Part shown: in pieces, positions 44,304-53,406 of the stretch
Position numbering within the stretch: the stretch's first letter is position 1
Layout: every line of letters starts with the position of its first letter
Origin: Algibacter miyuki
Lineage (GTDB): Bacteria; Bacteroidota; Bacteroidia; Flavobacteriales; Flavobacteriaceae
NCBI RefSeq assembly: GCF_030409805.1
Contig: NZ_JAUFQP010000010.1
Span: 625,001 to 689,000 of the forward strand
Direction of reading: 5' to 3'
Length of the DNA stretch: 64,000 bases
Position numbers and translations under genes: made by a program
Notes under the pieces: model-generated
Seen by the model: the letters and a program-made list of their open reading frames with translations, nothing else
What the model was told of the DNA's origin: nothing
Database searches by the model: none

Positions 44304-46688
44304 ATGTTTGCCATACTAAAAAAAGAAATCAACTCGTTTTTTGCATCGCCAATTGGTTATTTAGTGATTGCTATTTTTTTATTATTGAACGGTTTATTTT
44401 TATGGCTTTTTAAAGGCGAATTTAATATTCTTGATTATGGCTTTGCCGATTTATCACCCTTCTTTTTATTATCACCTTGGATTTTAATATTCTTGATTCC
44501 AGCGGTCACGATGCGAAGTTTTTCCGACGAAAAAAAACAAGGTACTTTAGAGTTATTGCTTACCAAACCTATCTCGCATATGCAGCTTGTTTTAGGCAAA
44601 TATTTTGGTGCTTTAATTTTAATTATAATGACGCTTGCTCCAACCTTGTTCTATGTTTACACAGTTAACCAACTCGGAAACCCTGTTGCAAATTTAGACA
44701 CCGGAAGCACCTTGGGGTCGTATTTCGGACTTTTATTTTTAGTAGCGGCTTATACAGCTATTGGCGTGTTCACCTCTACATTATCCGATAACCAAATTGT
44801 AGCTTTTATCAGTTCGGTGTTTTTATGTTTTCTGTTTTATATTGGCTTTGAAGGTATTGCCGATTTTGCCTCTAGCAACCTTATAGATCAATTAGGCATG
44901 AGTGTGCATTATAAAAGTATAAGTCGCGGCGTGATTGACACCAACGATGTACTTTACTTTTTAAGCGTTTCCATATTTTTTATTTTCATCACAGTTAAAG
45001 GTATCAAAACTGAAGGATTCCAGAAGAAAACGTGGATACAAATTCTTACTATTTTCATCGGGTTATTTATTCTGAATATAGCCACAAACAGTTTCCATAA
45101 ACGATTCGATTTAACTAAAGATGCACGATACACTTTAAGTGAAGCCAGCTTAGAAATTATAAAAGATGTAGAAACCCCTATCATTATTGATGTGTTTTTA
45201 GATGGCGAAAACTTTCCTTCGGAATTTAGAAGGCTACAAAGCGAAACCAAACAATTATTGGAAGAGTTTGAAAATGAAAACAGTAATATTATTTTCAATT
45301 TTTTCAATCCGTTAGAAGATGAAGCCAATCGCGATATCATCATTCAGCAACTTACGCAGCGTGGTTTAACACCAATGCAAATGAGTGTGCAGGAAAACGG
45401 CAGCTCTACACAGGCTATTATTTTTCCATGGGCGCTAGCAAGTTACAATAATCAAACGGTTACAATTCCTTTGATAAAAACTAAAATAGGAGCCAATCAG
45501 CAGGAATTAGTTAGCAACTCCGTACAACATTTAGAATATGCTTTCGCTGATGGTTTTAGCAAACTTACCCAACCAAAACGTCGTAAAATCGCTATTCTAA
45601 AAGGCAACCAACAACTAGAAGATAAATACATTGCGGACTTTGTGAAAAAACTAGGCGAATATTACCTTATTGCACCATTCACGTTGGATAGCGTTGCCAA
45701 TCAGCCACAAAAAACGTTGACGGACTTGGAGGTGTTCGATCTTATTATTTCAGCAAAACCAACCGAAGCGTTTACTGAAAAAGAAAAACTTGTATTAGAT
45801 CAATACACCATGAATGGCGGTAAAAGTCTTTGGTTAATTGACGCCGTAGCCATGGAAAAAGATAGCTTATACAATGCTACAGGATCTAATTACGCCATGC
45901 ATCGTGATTTAAACTTAACCGATTTTTTCTTTAAATATGGGGTACGAATAAAGCCTGTTATGGTTGCATCTCCTTATTCGGCACCGATAACTTTGGCCAT
46001 GGGAGAAGGTAGTAATGCGCAATTTCAAAATTTTAAATGGCCGTATTCGCCGTTTGGAAACTCGAATAGCAACCACCCCATTGTTAATAATTTAAATTTG
46101 GTGAAATTTGATTTTGCCAATCCTATAGATACCTTAAAAAACAAAATTAAAAAAACCATCCTTTTAGAAACTGCACCGGTAACTAGATTAGAAAGTACGC
46201 CAAGCAAAATAAGTTTAGACGTGGTTACTAAAGAACAAAACCCAACCGACTTTAAAGGCAAAAAACAAACGCTAGCTGTTTTGCTCGAAGGTGAGTTTAC
46301 ATCGGTTTTTAACAACCGTATTAAACCCTTTAAACTCCCTCAAGATCTTCAAAAAAGTAAACCAACAAAAATGGTTATTATTGCGGACGGCGACGTCATA
46401 AAAAATGACCTCATAAAAAATGTACCTCAAGAATTAGGCTTCGATCGGTGGACCGGAGAAAATTATGGCAACAAAGAATTTTTACTGAATACCGTTAATT
46501 ATCTGCTAGACGATACTGGACTTATAAACATTCGATCAAAGGAAATTGCCGTTGCTTTCCTAAATCAGCAAAAAATAGCCAAAGAAAAAACGACCTGGCA
46601 ACTTATTAACATCGCATTACCACTCGTATTGCTTGCTTTGTTTGGTTTTACATTTAATTACTTTAGAAAGAAAAAATACACCGCTTAA
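44304..46688 (+). CDS. Fused gliding-motility ABC transporter GldF-GldG
   Basis: 794 residues. Residues 1-238 match the GldF permease: six membrane helices beginning FAILKKEINSFFASPIGYLVIAI and including RSFSDEKKQGTLELLLTKPI. Residues about 240-794 match GldG: a helix at 244-262 (ILTIFIGLFILNIA), a large periplasmic region with DVFLDGENFPSEFRRLQ and IIDVFLDG, and a C-terminal helix at 767-787. In Flavobacterium johnsoniae these are two proteins; here they are joined without a stop. With the ATPase GldA encoded elsewhere, the complex is needed for gliding and type IX secretion-linked motility in some species. The gene appears intact, with no frameshift. Confidence 0.92.
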   Translation: MFAILKKEINSFFASPIGYLVIAIFLLLNGLFLWLFKGEFNILDYGFADLSPFFLLSPWILIFLIPAVTMRSFSDEKKQGTLELLLTKPISHMQLVLGKYFGALILIIMTLAPTLFYVYTVNQLGNPVANLDTGSTLGSYFGLLFLVAAYTAIGVFTSTLSDNQIVAFISSVFLCFLFYIGFEGIADFASSNLIDQLGMSVHYKSISRGVIDTNDVLYFLSVSIFFIFITVKGIKTEGFQKKTWIQILTIFIGLFILNIATNSFHKRFDLTKDARYTLSEASLEIIKDVETPIIIDVFLDGENFPSEFRRLQSETKQLLEEFENENSNIIFNFFNPLEDEANRDIIIQQLTQRGLTPMQMSVQENGSSTQAIIFPWALASYNNQTVTIPLIKTKIGANQQELVSNSVQHLEYAFADGFSKLTQPKRRKIAILKGNQQLEDKYIADFVKKLGEYYLIAPFTLDSVANQPQKTLTDLEVFDLIISAKPTEAFTEKEKLVLDQYTMNGGKSLWLIDAVAMEKDSLYNATGSNYAMHRDLNLTDFFFKYGVRIKPVMVASPYSAPITLAMGEGSNAQFQNFKWPYSPFGNSNSNHPIVNNLNLVKFDFANPIDTLKNKIKKTILLETAPVTRLESTPSKISLDVVTKEQNPTDFKGKKQTLAVLLEGEFTSVFNNRIKPFKLPQDLQKSKPTKMVIIADGDVIKNDLIKNVPQELGFDRWTGENYGNKEFLLNTVNYLLDDTGLINIRSKEIAVAFLNQQKIAKEKTTWQLINIALPLVLLALFGFTFNYFRKKKYTA

Positions 46689-46727
46689 ATGTTAATAAGT
46701 TTGTTTCCAAATATAAGCCGATTGGAA

Positions 46728-46735
46728 TATATTTG
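46728..46735 (+). promoter_or_regulatory. Possible -7 element for dnaN
   Basis: TATATTTG matches TAnnTTTG. A TTG at 46701-46703 gives a 24-bp spacer, one longer than usual. It lies about 127 bp upstream of the dnaN start, leaving a long leader. Confidence 0.35.
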
Positions 46736-46862
46736 TAAGTAGCATAATTACAAATTTAACTCAGTTAATTAGATGATGCATTCTATAACTAACATCTTTT
46801 TAAGGAGATTAGAATTAGAAGAAAAATGTGCCATGTAACCGCTAAAAAATAAAATTCAACAG

Positions 46863-47981
46863 ATGAAATTTATAGTATCAAGTACTTATTTATTAAAACA
46901 ATTACAGGTTTTAGGTGGCGTGATAAACAGCTCGAACACCTTACCCATTTTAGATAACTTTTTATTTGAATTAGACCATAACAAGCTTACGGTTTCAGCA
47001 AGTGATTTAGAAACCACCATGGCTTCTTCTTTAGATGTTGAAAGTGATAGCGAAGGTAGCGTTGCTATTCCAGCACGTTTATTACTAGATACTTTAAAAA
47101 CCTTTCCAGAGCAACCTTTAACGTTTGTTATTGAAGACAACAATACGGTTGAAATTAGCTCGAACCACGGTAAATATGCTTTAGCTTACGCCGATGGTAA
47201 CGAATTTCCAAAAGCTGTAGCATTAGAAGACCCAAGTAAAACAGTAATAGTTGGCGATATTTTAGCAACAGCTATCAGCAAAACTATTTTCGCTGCTGGA
47301 AACGATGATTTACGCCCAGTAATGAGTGGTGTATTTTTCCAGTTTTCTACCGAAGGTTTAACCTTTGTAGCAACCGATGCACACAAATTAGTAAAATATA
47401 CACGTGCTGATGTACAGGCCAACCAAGTGGCTGAATTTATTATGCCTAAAAAACCTTTAAATTTATTAAAAGGTATTTTAGCGGCTAGTGAAGATGAAGT
47501 TACTATTGAATACAATGAAAGTAATGCGAAATTTACTTTTGAAAATTCAGAATTAATTTGTCGTTTAATTGATGGAAAATATCCTAATTACGAAGCAGTA
47601 ATTCCAAAAGAAAATCCGAATAAACTATCTATAGACCGTACACAGTTTTTAAATTCTGTACGTCGTGTTAGTATTTTCTCTAACAAAACCACACATCAAA
47701 TTCGTTTAAAAATTGCTGGTGCTGAATTAAATATTTCTGCGGAAGATGTAGATTACAGCAACAAAGCAGAAGAACGTTTAACTTGTGATTACCAAGGTGA
47801 TGATATGCAAATTGGTTTTAACTCACGTTTTTTAACTGAAATGTTGAATAACTTAAACTCAGACGATGTACAACTAGAGATGAGCATGCCGAACAGAGCG
47901 GGTATTTTAACGCCTATTGACGGTTTAGATGAAGGTGAACATATTACAATGCTTGTTATGCCTGTAATGCTTAACGCATAA
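46863..47981 (+). CDS. dnaN: DNA polymerase III sliding clamp (beta subunit)
   Basis: 372 residues, the expected length. MKFIVSSTYLLKQLQVLGGVINSSNTLPILDNFLFEL begins the first of three clamp domains; VMSGVFFQFSTEGLTFVATDAHKL and RRVSIFSNKTTHQIRL lie in domains 2 and 3, ending VMLNA. It encircles DNA and holds the replicative polymerase. It stands alone here, not beside dnaA, as is common in Bacteroidota, and ends in a very strong hairpin. Confidence 0.98.
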   Translation: MKFIVSSTYLLKQLQVLGGVINSSNTLPILDNFLFELDHNKLTVSASDLETTMASSLDVESDSEGSVAIPARLLLDTLKTFPEQPLTFVIEDNNTVEISSNHGKYALAYADGNEFPKAVALEDPSKTVIVGDILATAISKTIFAAGNDDLRPVMSGVFFQFSTEGLTFVATDAHKLVKYTRADVQANQVAEFIMPKKPLNLLKGILAASEDEVTIEYNESNAKFTFENSELICRLIDGKYPNYEAVIPKENPNKLSIDRTQFLNSVRRVSIFSNKTTHQIRLKIAGAELNISAEDVDYSNKAEERLTCDYQGDDMQIGFNSRFLTEMLNNLNSDDVQLEMSMPNRAGILTPIDGLDEGEHITMLVMPVMLNA

Positions 47982-48001
47982 CATTTAGAACATTATTTTA
48001 T

Positions 48002-48044
48002 ATAAAAGCGGTTATTTTGAAAATATCAAAATAACCGCTTTTAT
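48002..48044. terminator. Strong 19-bp terminator after dnaN
   Basis: ATAAAAGCGGTTATTTTGA pairs perfectly with its complement around a 5-nt AAATA loop, followed by a T-run on the plus strand. It can work in both directions. Confidence 0.93.
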
Positions 48045-48066
48045 TTTTAATAGTAATTTAACTACT

Positions 48067-48214
48067 CCCGCGTTAGGGATTGATGCGGCATCCTTTTTTG
48101 CTCTTCCTAGTTGTAACGTGCTTTTAAAAGGAAAAACAACCTTAAGTACAGTGTGATTGAAATTTATAAGACAAAAAAGATATAGCGGAAAGCCCGACCC
48201 TTGTGGTAACGCCC
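48067..48214 (-). repeat. Interspersed repeat, copy B (about 148 bp)
   Basis: It matches copy A (33487-33664) in a 33-base left block (48067-48099) and a 27-base right block (48173-48199) and ends with the same GGTAACGCCC. The 73-bp core is unrelated in sequence to copy A but nearly identical in length, and the extra hairpin of copy A is missing here. On the minus strand it lies just past the stop of the outer-membrane protein gene at 48304, the same relation as copy A has to the symporter gene. Confidence 0.75.
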
Positions 48215-48271
48215 AAATAAAGGATTTTACAAGCATCCAAAATATTCCTATAAACAGAAACGTTTAAAAAT

Positions 48272-48291
48272 ATTCCCGCTTTCGCGGGAAT
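48272..48291 (-). terminator. GC-rich hairpin after the outer-membrane barrel gene
   Basis: ATTCCCGC pairs with GCGGGAAT around a 4-nt loop. On the minus strand it is followed by TATTTTTA, making a terminator for the gene at 48304-50031. Confidence 0.85.
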
Positions 48292-48303
48292 GGAAAATTA
48301 TGA

Positions 48304-50031
48304 CTAAAAATCGAATTTATAAGTAGCACCAGCTAAAAACTGAATACCTTGTACAGGTGTGTTTTGCCAGCGTTGGTAACTGTTGTTGGCTATATTATTA
48401 GCTTTTGCAAATACCGAAATTTGTTCGGTTACATGATATCCAACGTGTGCATTGGCATCGAAATAACTATCTAAAGTTACGGTTTGTGGCGCTGGAACCA
48501 CTGTACCATCGTTTAAAAAGTATTCATCTTTACGTTCGCCTGTGTAAAATAAATTGGCGCCTGCAAACCATTTTTTGTCTATTTGGTAGTCTAAAAACAG
48601 TGAGCCTTTTACGTCTGGTAAATTCCATGCTTCAGCTTCGTTATCGCTAGAATAACTAAAATATTCAGCTTTTAATCCGAGGTTGAAATTACGATTAACA
48701 TCTACATTTATTTCTCCTGAAAGGCCAAAAACAGTCACATCGTCATAGGCAATTCCGAAGGAGTTTCCGTAATGATAATCTTCACTTAAACGTGTAATGG
48801 CGTTGCTTTTATACAAAGCCATGTTTTGGTTAGAGGTGTAACTTCCGCTAACATTATAACTCATGGCGCTCGATAATTTCCCTTTTAAACCTACGTAAGC
48901 ATTGTATTGTTTATCGGTTGGTGTAATTAATAATGTTGGTGATACAAATGGATTTTCGGAAGCAAAACCATAGTAAGAATTTTGCTCTAAATCCCCTTGA
49001 ATTCCACCGTAAGCAATTACCACATCGTTAACTACACGGTAGGTTGCTGTGATATTTGGGTAAATGTAAAATTGGTTAGAACCGCTAGCTGTATCGTTTA
49101 AATAGAATGCCGAAACACCTAAATTCAGAGTTAAATCGTCTTGAATAATTTGATAGCTTGGCATAAGACCTATTTGAAAATTACCGTAATCTATAGCGTT
49201 TGTTGCTGTATAATTATTATCAAAATCGCCACCTAAGTAATCCACTTTAATTTCGGTCGAAATTTCTTCGCCATTAACAGGCACATCAACTTTTCCTTTG
49301 GCAATAAACCTATTTTCTCCAGAACCTTGATTGTCGGAGAAACGTCTAAAAAATACACTTCCAGAGTTTATATAAGTATCTTCAAAACTAATATCTCCAC
49401 CAACATGCGCGTTGTAAAACACGTGTCCTACATCGATATTATCGGCTTGTGCATTAGCAACATAAGTATCGGGCACACCGTACCAATTATACTTTTGATG
49501 TTGAAAACCACCTTCTACATTCCATGCTGAATATCGGGTTCGGGCCGCATAATTGACATTAATTTTCGAATCTGAAAAACCATGATCGAACGCTACGCCA
49601 TCGATTCCATCTCCTGATGAATGATGACTCACATAACCCCCAACACTTTCATTACGACTTATGGCGTGATTTAGGTAAACCTCGCCCAAAATAGTGGTAT
49701 AACTCCCCACGCCTAAAGTCGCGTAGTTATCATATAATTTTATCGGTTTTGCTTTTTCTACAACTGCTGCTTTTCCTTTTGCAGGTGTAAATGTTGACGC
49801 TACCGGAAAGGAGAAAATATTATATTTAATCTCTTTTTTGGTTTCAGTTGTTTTATCGTCTGAAGTTGGCACTTCTTTTACTTTAAAGGCATCGGAAATC
49901 GATGGTGCGTATGGTTTTACAACATCGATAACTCCTGTATTTATAGTATCGTTCTGTTTGTTTTGAGCATACCCAACAGTGGCCACTAATGTGATGGCAA
50001 CGGTTAATATATTATTGATTTGCTTGCGCAT
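48304..50031 (-). CDS. Plugless TonB-receptor-like outer-membrane barrel
   Basis: 575 residues with a signal peptide (about 1-22, ending GYAQ). After a short linker rich in Lys and Glu (INTGVIDVVKPYAPSISDAFKVKEVPT), the rest is a beta-barrel with alternating residues and a C-terminal ATYKFDF strand. No plug domain, TonB box or regulatory domain is visible, so it is not a complete TonB transporter despite likely annotation as such. It precedes the 1012-residue TPR gene's downstream end: the TPR gene (50111-53149) is upstream and 79 bp away, same strand, so the two are likely an operon. The pair may assemble at the outer membrane. Confidence 0.85.
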   Translation of the reverse strand: MRKQINNILTVAITLVATVGYAQNKQNDTINTGVIDVVKPYAPSISDAFKVKEVPTSDDKTTETKKEIKYNIFSFPVASTFTPAKGKAAVVEKAKPIKLYDNYATLGVGSYTTILGEVYLNHAISRNESVGGYVSHHSSGDGIDGVAFDHGFSDSKINVNYAARTRYSAWNVEGGFQHQKYNWYGVPDTYVANAQADNIDVGHVFYNAHVGGDISFEDTYINSGSVFFRRFSDNQGSGENRFIAKGKVDVPVNGEEISTEIKVDYLGGDFDNNYTATNAIDYGNFQIGLMPSYQIIQDDLTLNLGVSAFYLNDTASGSNQFYIYPNITATYRVVNDVVIAYGGIQGDLEQNSYYGFASENPFVSPTLLITPTDKQYNAYVGLKGKLSSAMSYNVSGSYTSNQNMALYKSNAITRLSEDYHYGNSFGIAYDDVTVFGLSGEINVDVNRNFNLGLKAEYFSYSSDNEAEAWNLPDVKGSLFLDYQIDKKWFAGANLFYTGERKDEYFLNDGTVVPAPQTVTLDSYFDANAHVGYHVTEQISVFAKANNIANNSYQRWQNTPVQGIQFLAGATYKFDF

Positions 50032-50110
50032 AGATCTATTGTTTTTATTACTTTTTTATTCTTTCTTAAAATGTCAAAAACTATTGTTTACAAATACGTA
50101 TTGAACCACA

Positions 50111-53100
50111 TTAATCTTCTGGTAAAATAGATGAGTTTGTTTTAGATTCTTCCTTCTTAATTTTACTTAATTCTGCTTTGGCTTCTTCAACCACATCATC
50201 AAATTGACTGAAGTTTTCAATCACACTCTCTAAAATGTAAGTGGCTTGAAACGCATCCTTTAATCCGTAAAAGTTTTTCGCCATAAGCACTAAGCCCTTC
50301 GCACTATAATATTTATAACCTGAAAAATCTTTAGCCAGTTTTTGTACCGACACGTTAGAGGCTTCATATTTCTTCGTTTTATTTTTAAAGTAAGCATTAT
50401 AGTAAAGTGCTTCGGCAGCAGTTTCTCCCGTAGCCACTTTTTCTACTTCAGCGTAAGCCACTTTTGCCCGATCTTCATTATTGGTTTTAATGGCCGAACG
50501 TGCAATAATCACTTGAGCATCGGCTTTAATTTTATTATCGATTTTAGAATTAGTGAGCACTTTTTCGGCGTAAGCCACGGCGTCGTTATAATTTTCTAAC
50601 TCATAATTTGCTTTCATTAAATTAGACTGTGCAAAAATGACGTTCTGCGGAAAATTAGCTTCACTTTCCAACCTTGCCAAAATAGGCATGGCGTTATTCC
50701 AACTTTTTGTGCTTAAATAAAACTGCGATAATTTAGAAAGTGCTTCTTCGGTGTATTCACTTCGAGATGCATCGACAACATATTTATAGTGTGGTGCGGC
50801 ATTTTCTAACAAATCCTTTTTGGCATACATTTGTGCTACATAAAAATGCGATTGTAAAGCGTGTAAACCACGTGGAAACTGGTTTAAATACTTATTAAAT
50901 TGCGTTATAGCTTTATCTGTATTATTATCTAAATATTGCTTTTCGGCAGCTTCGTAAGTAGCGTTATCCAAATCAGCATCGGTAACCTCTACATAATCGA
51001 GTTGTTTTACCCATGCGGCATATTCGTTAACACGACCTAAATCGATATAAATTAAACGCGCTGTAGCCACAGCCTGCAAAGCCTCGGGAGTACCAGCGTA
51101 ATCACTAGCTACCTTTTTTAATTTAACCAATGCTTTTTCGTTTTGACGCGCATTGTAAAACACCAAACCTTGACGTAGTAAAGCTTTTGGCACAAACGAA
51201 CTGGCTCGATATTCGGCTGCTAAACGATCGTAAACCGGCATCGCCTGATCGATTTGATCAGCTTTTACATAAGAATTCCCCAACTCAAACATCGCATCAT
51301 CACGAAGTTTCGATTTTGGATATTTTGAAATAAAATCGCTCAATTCTTTTATTTTTTTTGAAGCATTACCTGCATAACCTGTACTTATTGCTTTTTGGAA
51401 AAAGGCATAATCCGATTCGATAACATTCAACTTAATAGCATTCTCGTAAGCATCAATTGCGCTGCTATATTGACTAGATACAAAATGACCATCGCCTAAA
51501 CGTAAATAAGCATCATTCAACCTGACTTCATCTTTCCTTTCATTCGAAATAAATTGATTGAAATGCTTGGTAGCTTGCGGGTAGTTTTTCAACTTAAAAT
51601 AAGTGTAAGCTAAATTGTAATCTAAGTTTTCAAATTCTGGGGTCGCTTCTGCACCTGTTTGTTGCTGATATTGTTTAAAACCAATTAAAGCATCGTCGTA
51701 ATTTGTTAAATTATAATCTGTTTCAGCTTTCCAAAATGTAGCTCGTGCTGTAAAAGTAGCGTCTTGTTGTTCTTTTAAAGAACCATCAAAAAGTGATACA
51801 GCTTCTTTAAATTTATTTTCACTATACAACTCTAAACCTCTATAAAAAGCCACTTTTTGGTATGCTACTTTATTTTCGAAGCTTCTTTTTCCTTCTAATA
51901 GTTTAAGGGCTTCTTTGTAGTTTTTTGAGGTAATATATGAATCGATTAATAAGGTTTCTACTTCTTCCTTATAAGATGTATTCGGATATTTTTCTAAATA
52001 ACTCGCCAATACTTGTGGTGCCGATTGGTATGAATTTCCTATTTCGTAACTAATTTTAGCATAATTAAGCCAAGCATCTTCTTGAATTTTTAAATCGAAA
52101 TCCATTTCCGAAGCATTTTTAAACGCATTTAAAGCTTCCTGTTTTTTACCTAAATTGATATAACTTTCTCCTAAATGATAATACGCATTTTGAGCGATGG
52201 AATTTGTTCCGCCAATAATTTTATTAAATTCGGATACGGCATTTTCAAAATCCCCTTGCTTATAATGTGCGTAACCTAACTGGTAATAATCGGTGTTGCT
52301 CCATTTTGCATTACGATCTCTTTTTCCTTTTTTCCCTTTATATGCGGTTAAATACGGAATAGCCTCTGCATATTTCTCTAGGTTGAAATAACTTTCGCCT
52401 ATAATTTTTGAAAGCTCAGACACTTCATCAGCATCACTTTTATTCAATTGCGCTTTTGCTAGTGTAATGGCTTTTTCAAAATTTCCTAACTTAAAATTTA
52501 AATCGGCTTGATAATAAGACAACTTTTCTTTGTAACGTTCTTGATCGTTTACCTGCTCAAAATATTCATTGGCTTCTTCATAATCATCACCTTCATAAGC
52601 CATAAAACCGATGTAATATTTAGCTTGCGAGCCGTATTCTTTAGAGTTTTCAACCTTTGATAAATATTTTTTGGCATCTTTAAATTGCTTGGTAGTAAAA
52701 GCCGTATAACCATTATTGAAATAAAACTTTTCTTTTTCACTGCTTCCTAAAGCATTTAAATCTACTTTTTGATACCATTTGCGGGCATACGAATATTTTC
52801 CGTTGGCGAAATAATAATCGGCTACATCAACAAAAGCAGTATTTCTTTTAGTGCTTGTTGGATAATCTTCAACAAAATTCTCGATAAGCTGATCGGCGTT
52901 TTGCTGATTTAAACGCACCGCACAATTAGCTATATAATAAGCACAATCTGATTGAAGCACCTCTTCTTTAGCCGTTTTTTCAACACTACTAAATAGTGAT
53001 TTTGCAGCTAAATATTGCTGATTATTATAAAGTGATAAGGCTTTTTGGTACTCCACTAAATTACTGGTGTACACCGCAGATTCTTGCGCCATAACCTGGC

Positions 53101-53149
53101 AACTAAAACTGATGGCAACCAAAAGTGAAAGGATATTATTTTTAGTCAT
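50111..53149 (-). CDS. Large periplasmic TPR-repeat protein
   Basis: 1012 residues with a signal peptide (about 1-21, ending VMAQ) and otherwise almost continuous tetratricopeptide helices to about residue 990. Many units show the A-x-x-Y-x-x-A-L/F pattern (YAEAIPYLTAYKGKKG, YYQLGYAHYKQGDFENAVSEFNKI, ESNPQ-type linkers). The tail is acidic. Such proteins scaffold multi-protein assemblies. With the barrel gene just downstream it suggests a periplasmic/outer-membrane complex; the association is inferred from position only. It is not SprE/PorW as I remember that protein, though that is possible. Confidence 0.85.
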   Translation of the reverse strand: MTKNNILSLLVAISFSCQVMAQESAVYTSNLVEYQKALSLYNNQQYLAAKSLFSSVEKTAKEEVLQSDCAYYIANCAVRLNQQNADQLIENFVEDYPTSTKRNTAFVDVADYYFANGKYSYARKWYQKVDLNALGSSEKEKFYFNNGYTAFTTKQFKDAKKYLSKVENSKEYGSQAKYYIGFMAYEGDDYEEANEYFEQVNDQERYKEKLSYYQADLNFKLGNFEKAITLAKAQLNKSDADEVSELSKIIGESYFNLEKYAEAIPYLTAYKGKKGKRDRNAKWSNTDYYQLGYAHYKQGDFENAVSEFNKIIGGTNSIAQNAYYHLGESYINLGKKQEALNAFKNASEMDFDLKIQEDAWLNYAKISYEIGNSYQSAPQVLASYLEKYPNTSYKEEVETLLIDSYITSKNYKEALKLLEGKRSFENKVAYQKVAFYRGLELYSENKFKEAVSLFDGSLKEQQDATFTARATFWKAETDYNLTNYDDALIGFKQYQQQTGAEATPEFENLDYNLAYTYFKLKNYPQATKHFNQFISNERKDEVRLNDAYLRLGDGHFVSSQYSSAIDAYENAIKLNVIESDYAFFQKAISTGYAGNASKKIKELSDFISKYPKSKLRDDAMFELGNSYVKADQIDQAMPVYDRLAAEYRASSFVPKALLRQGLVFYNARQNEKALVKLKKVASDYAGTPEALQAVATARLIYIDLGRVNEYAAWVKQLDYVEVTDADLDNATYEAAEKQYLDNNTDKAITQFNKYLNQFPRGLHALQSHFYVAQMYAKKDLLENAAPHYKYVVDASRSEYTEEALSKLSQFYLSTKSWNNAMPILARLESEANFPQNVIFAQSNLMKANYELENYNDAVAYAEKVLTNSKIDNKIKADAQVIIARSAIKTNNEDRAKVAYAEVEKVATGETAAEALYYNAYFKNKTKKYEASNVSVQKLAKDFSGYKYYSAKGLVLMAKNFYGLKDAFQATYILESVIENFSQFDDVVEEAKAELSKIKKEESKTNSSILPED

Positions 53150-53174
53150 TAATACTCCGTTTTTAATTTAAAAT

Positions 53175-53182
53175 CAAAGATA
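53175..53182 (-). promoter_or_regulatory. Putative -7 element of the TPR-protein operon
   Basis: TATCTTTG on the minus strand matches TAnnTTTG, 26 bp upstream of the start codon. Confidence 0.45.
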
Positions 53183-53406
53183 ATTTATTAATAATGCTAT
53201 AACGAAATAATCGTGCCATAATTATATTTTGCAGTGTAAAAAATTTGAACGTTGGTTAATATTTATTTCTTATCAGCTACTGTTCTTTGAATACTAGATA
53301 CTCACGCTTAGTTATTGAACACTTGTAGCAAAACTTTTCATACATAATTTCAGCTTTTCATTTTTTAATAATACATTTACAGCACTTTATAAATCTACTT
53401 TATTTT

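Noticed and set aside
48012..48236. Minus-strand open frame of 74 codons over the dnaN terminator and repeat copy B
   Set aside because: It runs through the hairpin and the repeat, and the product has no family resemblance; the conserved pattern is in the DNA, not in a protein.
48304..50031. Full TonB-dependent receptor
   Set aside because: It has no plug, TonB box or N-terminal regulatory domain and is too short.
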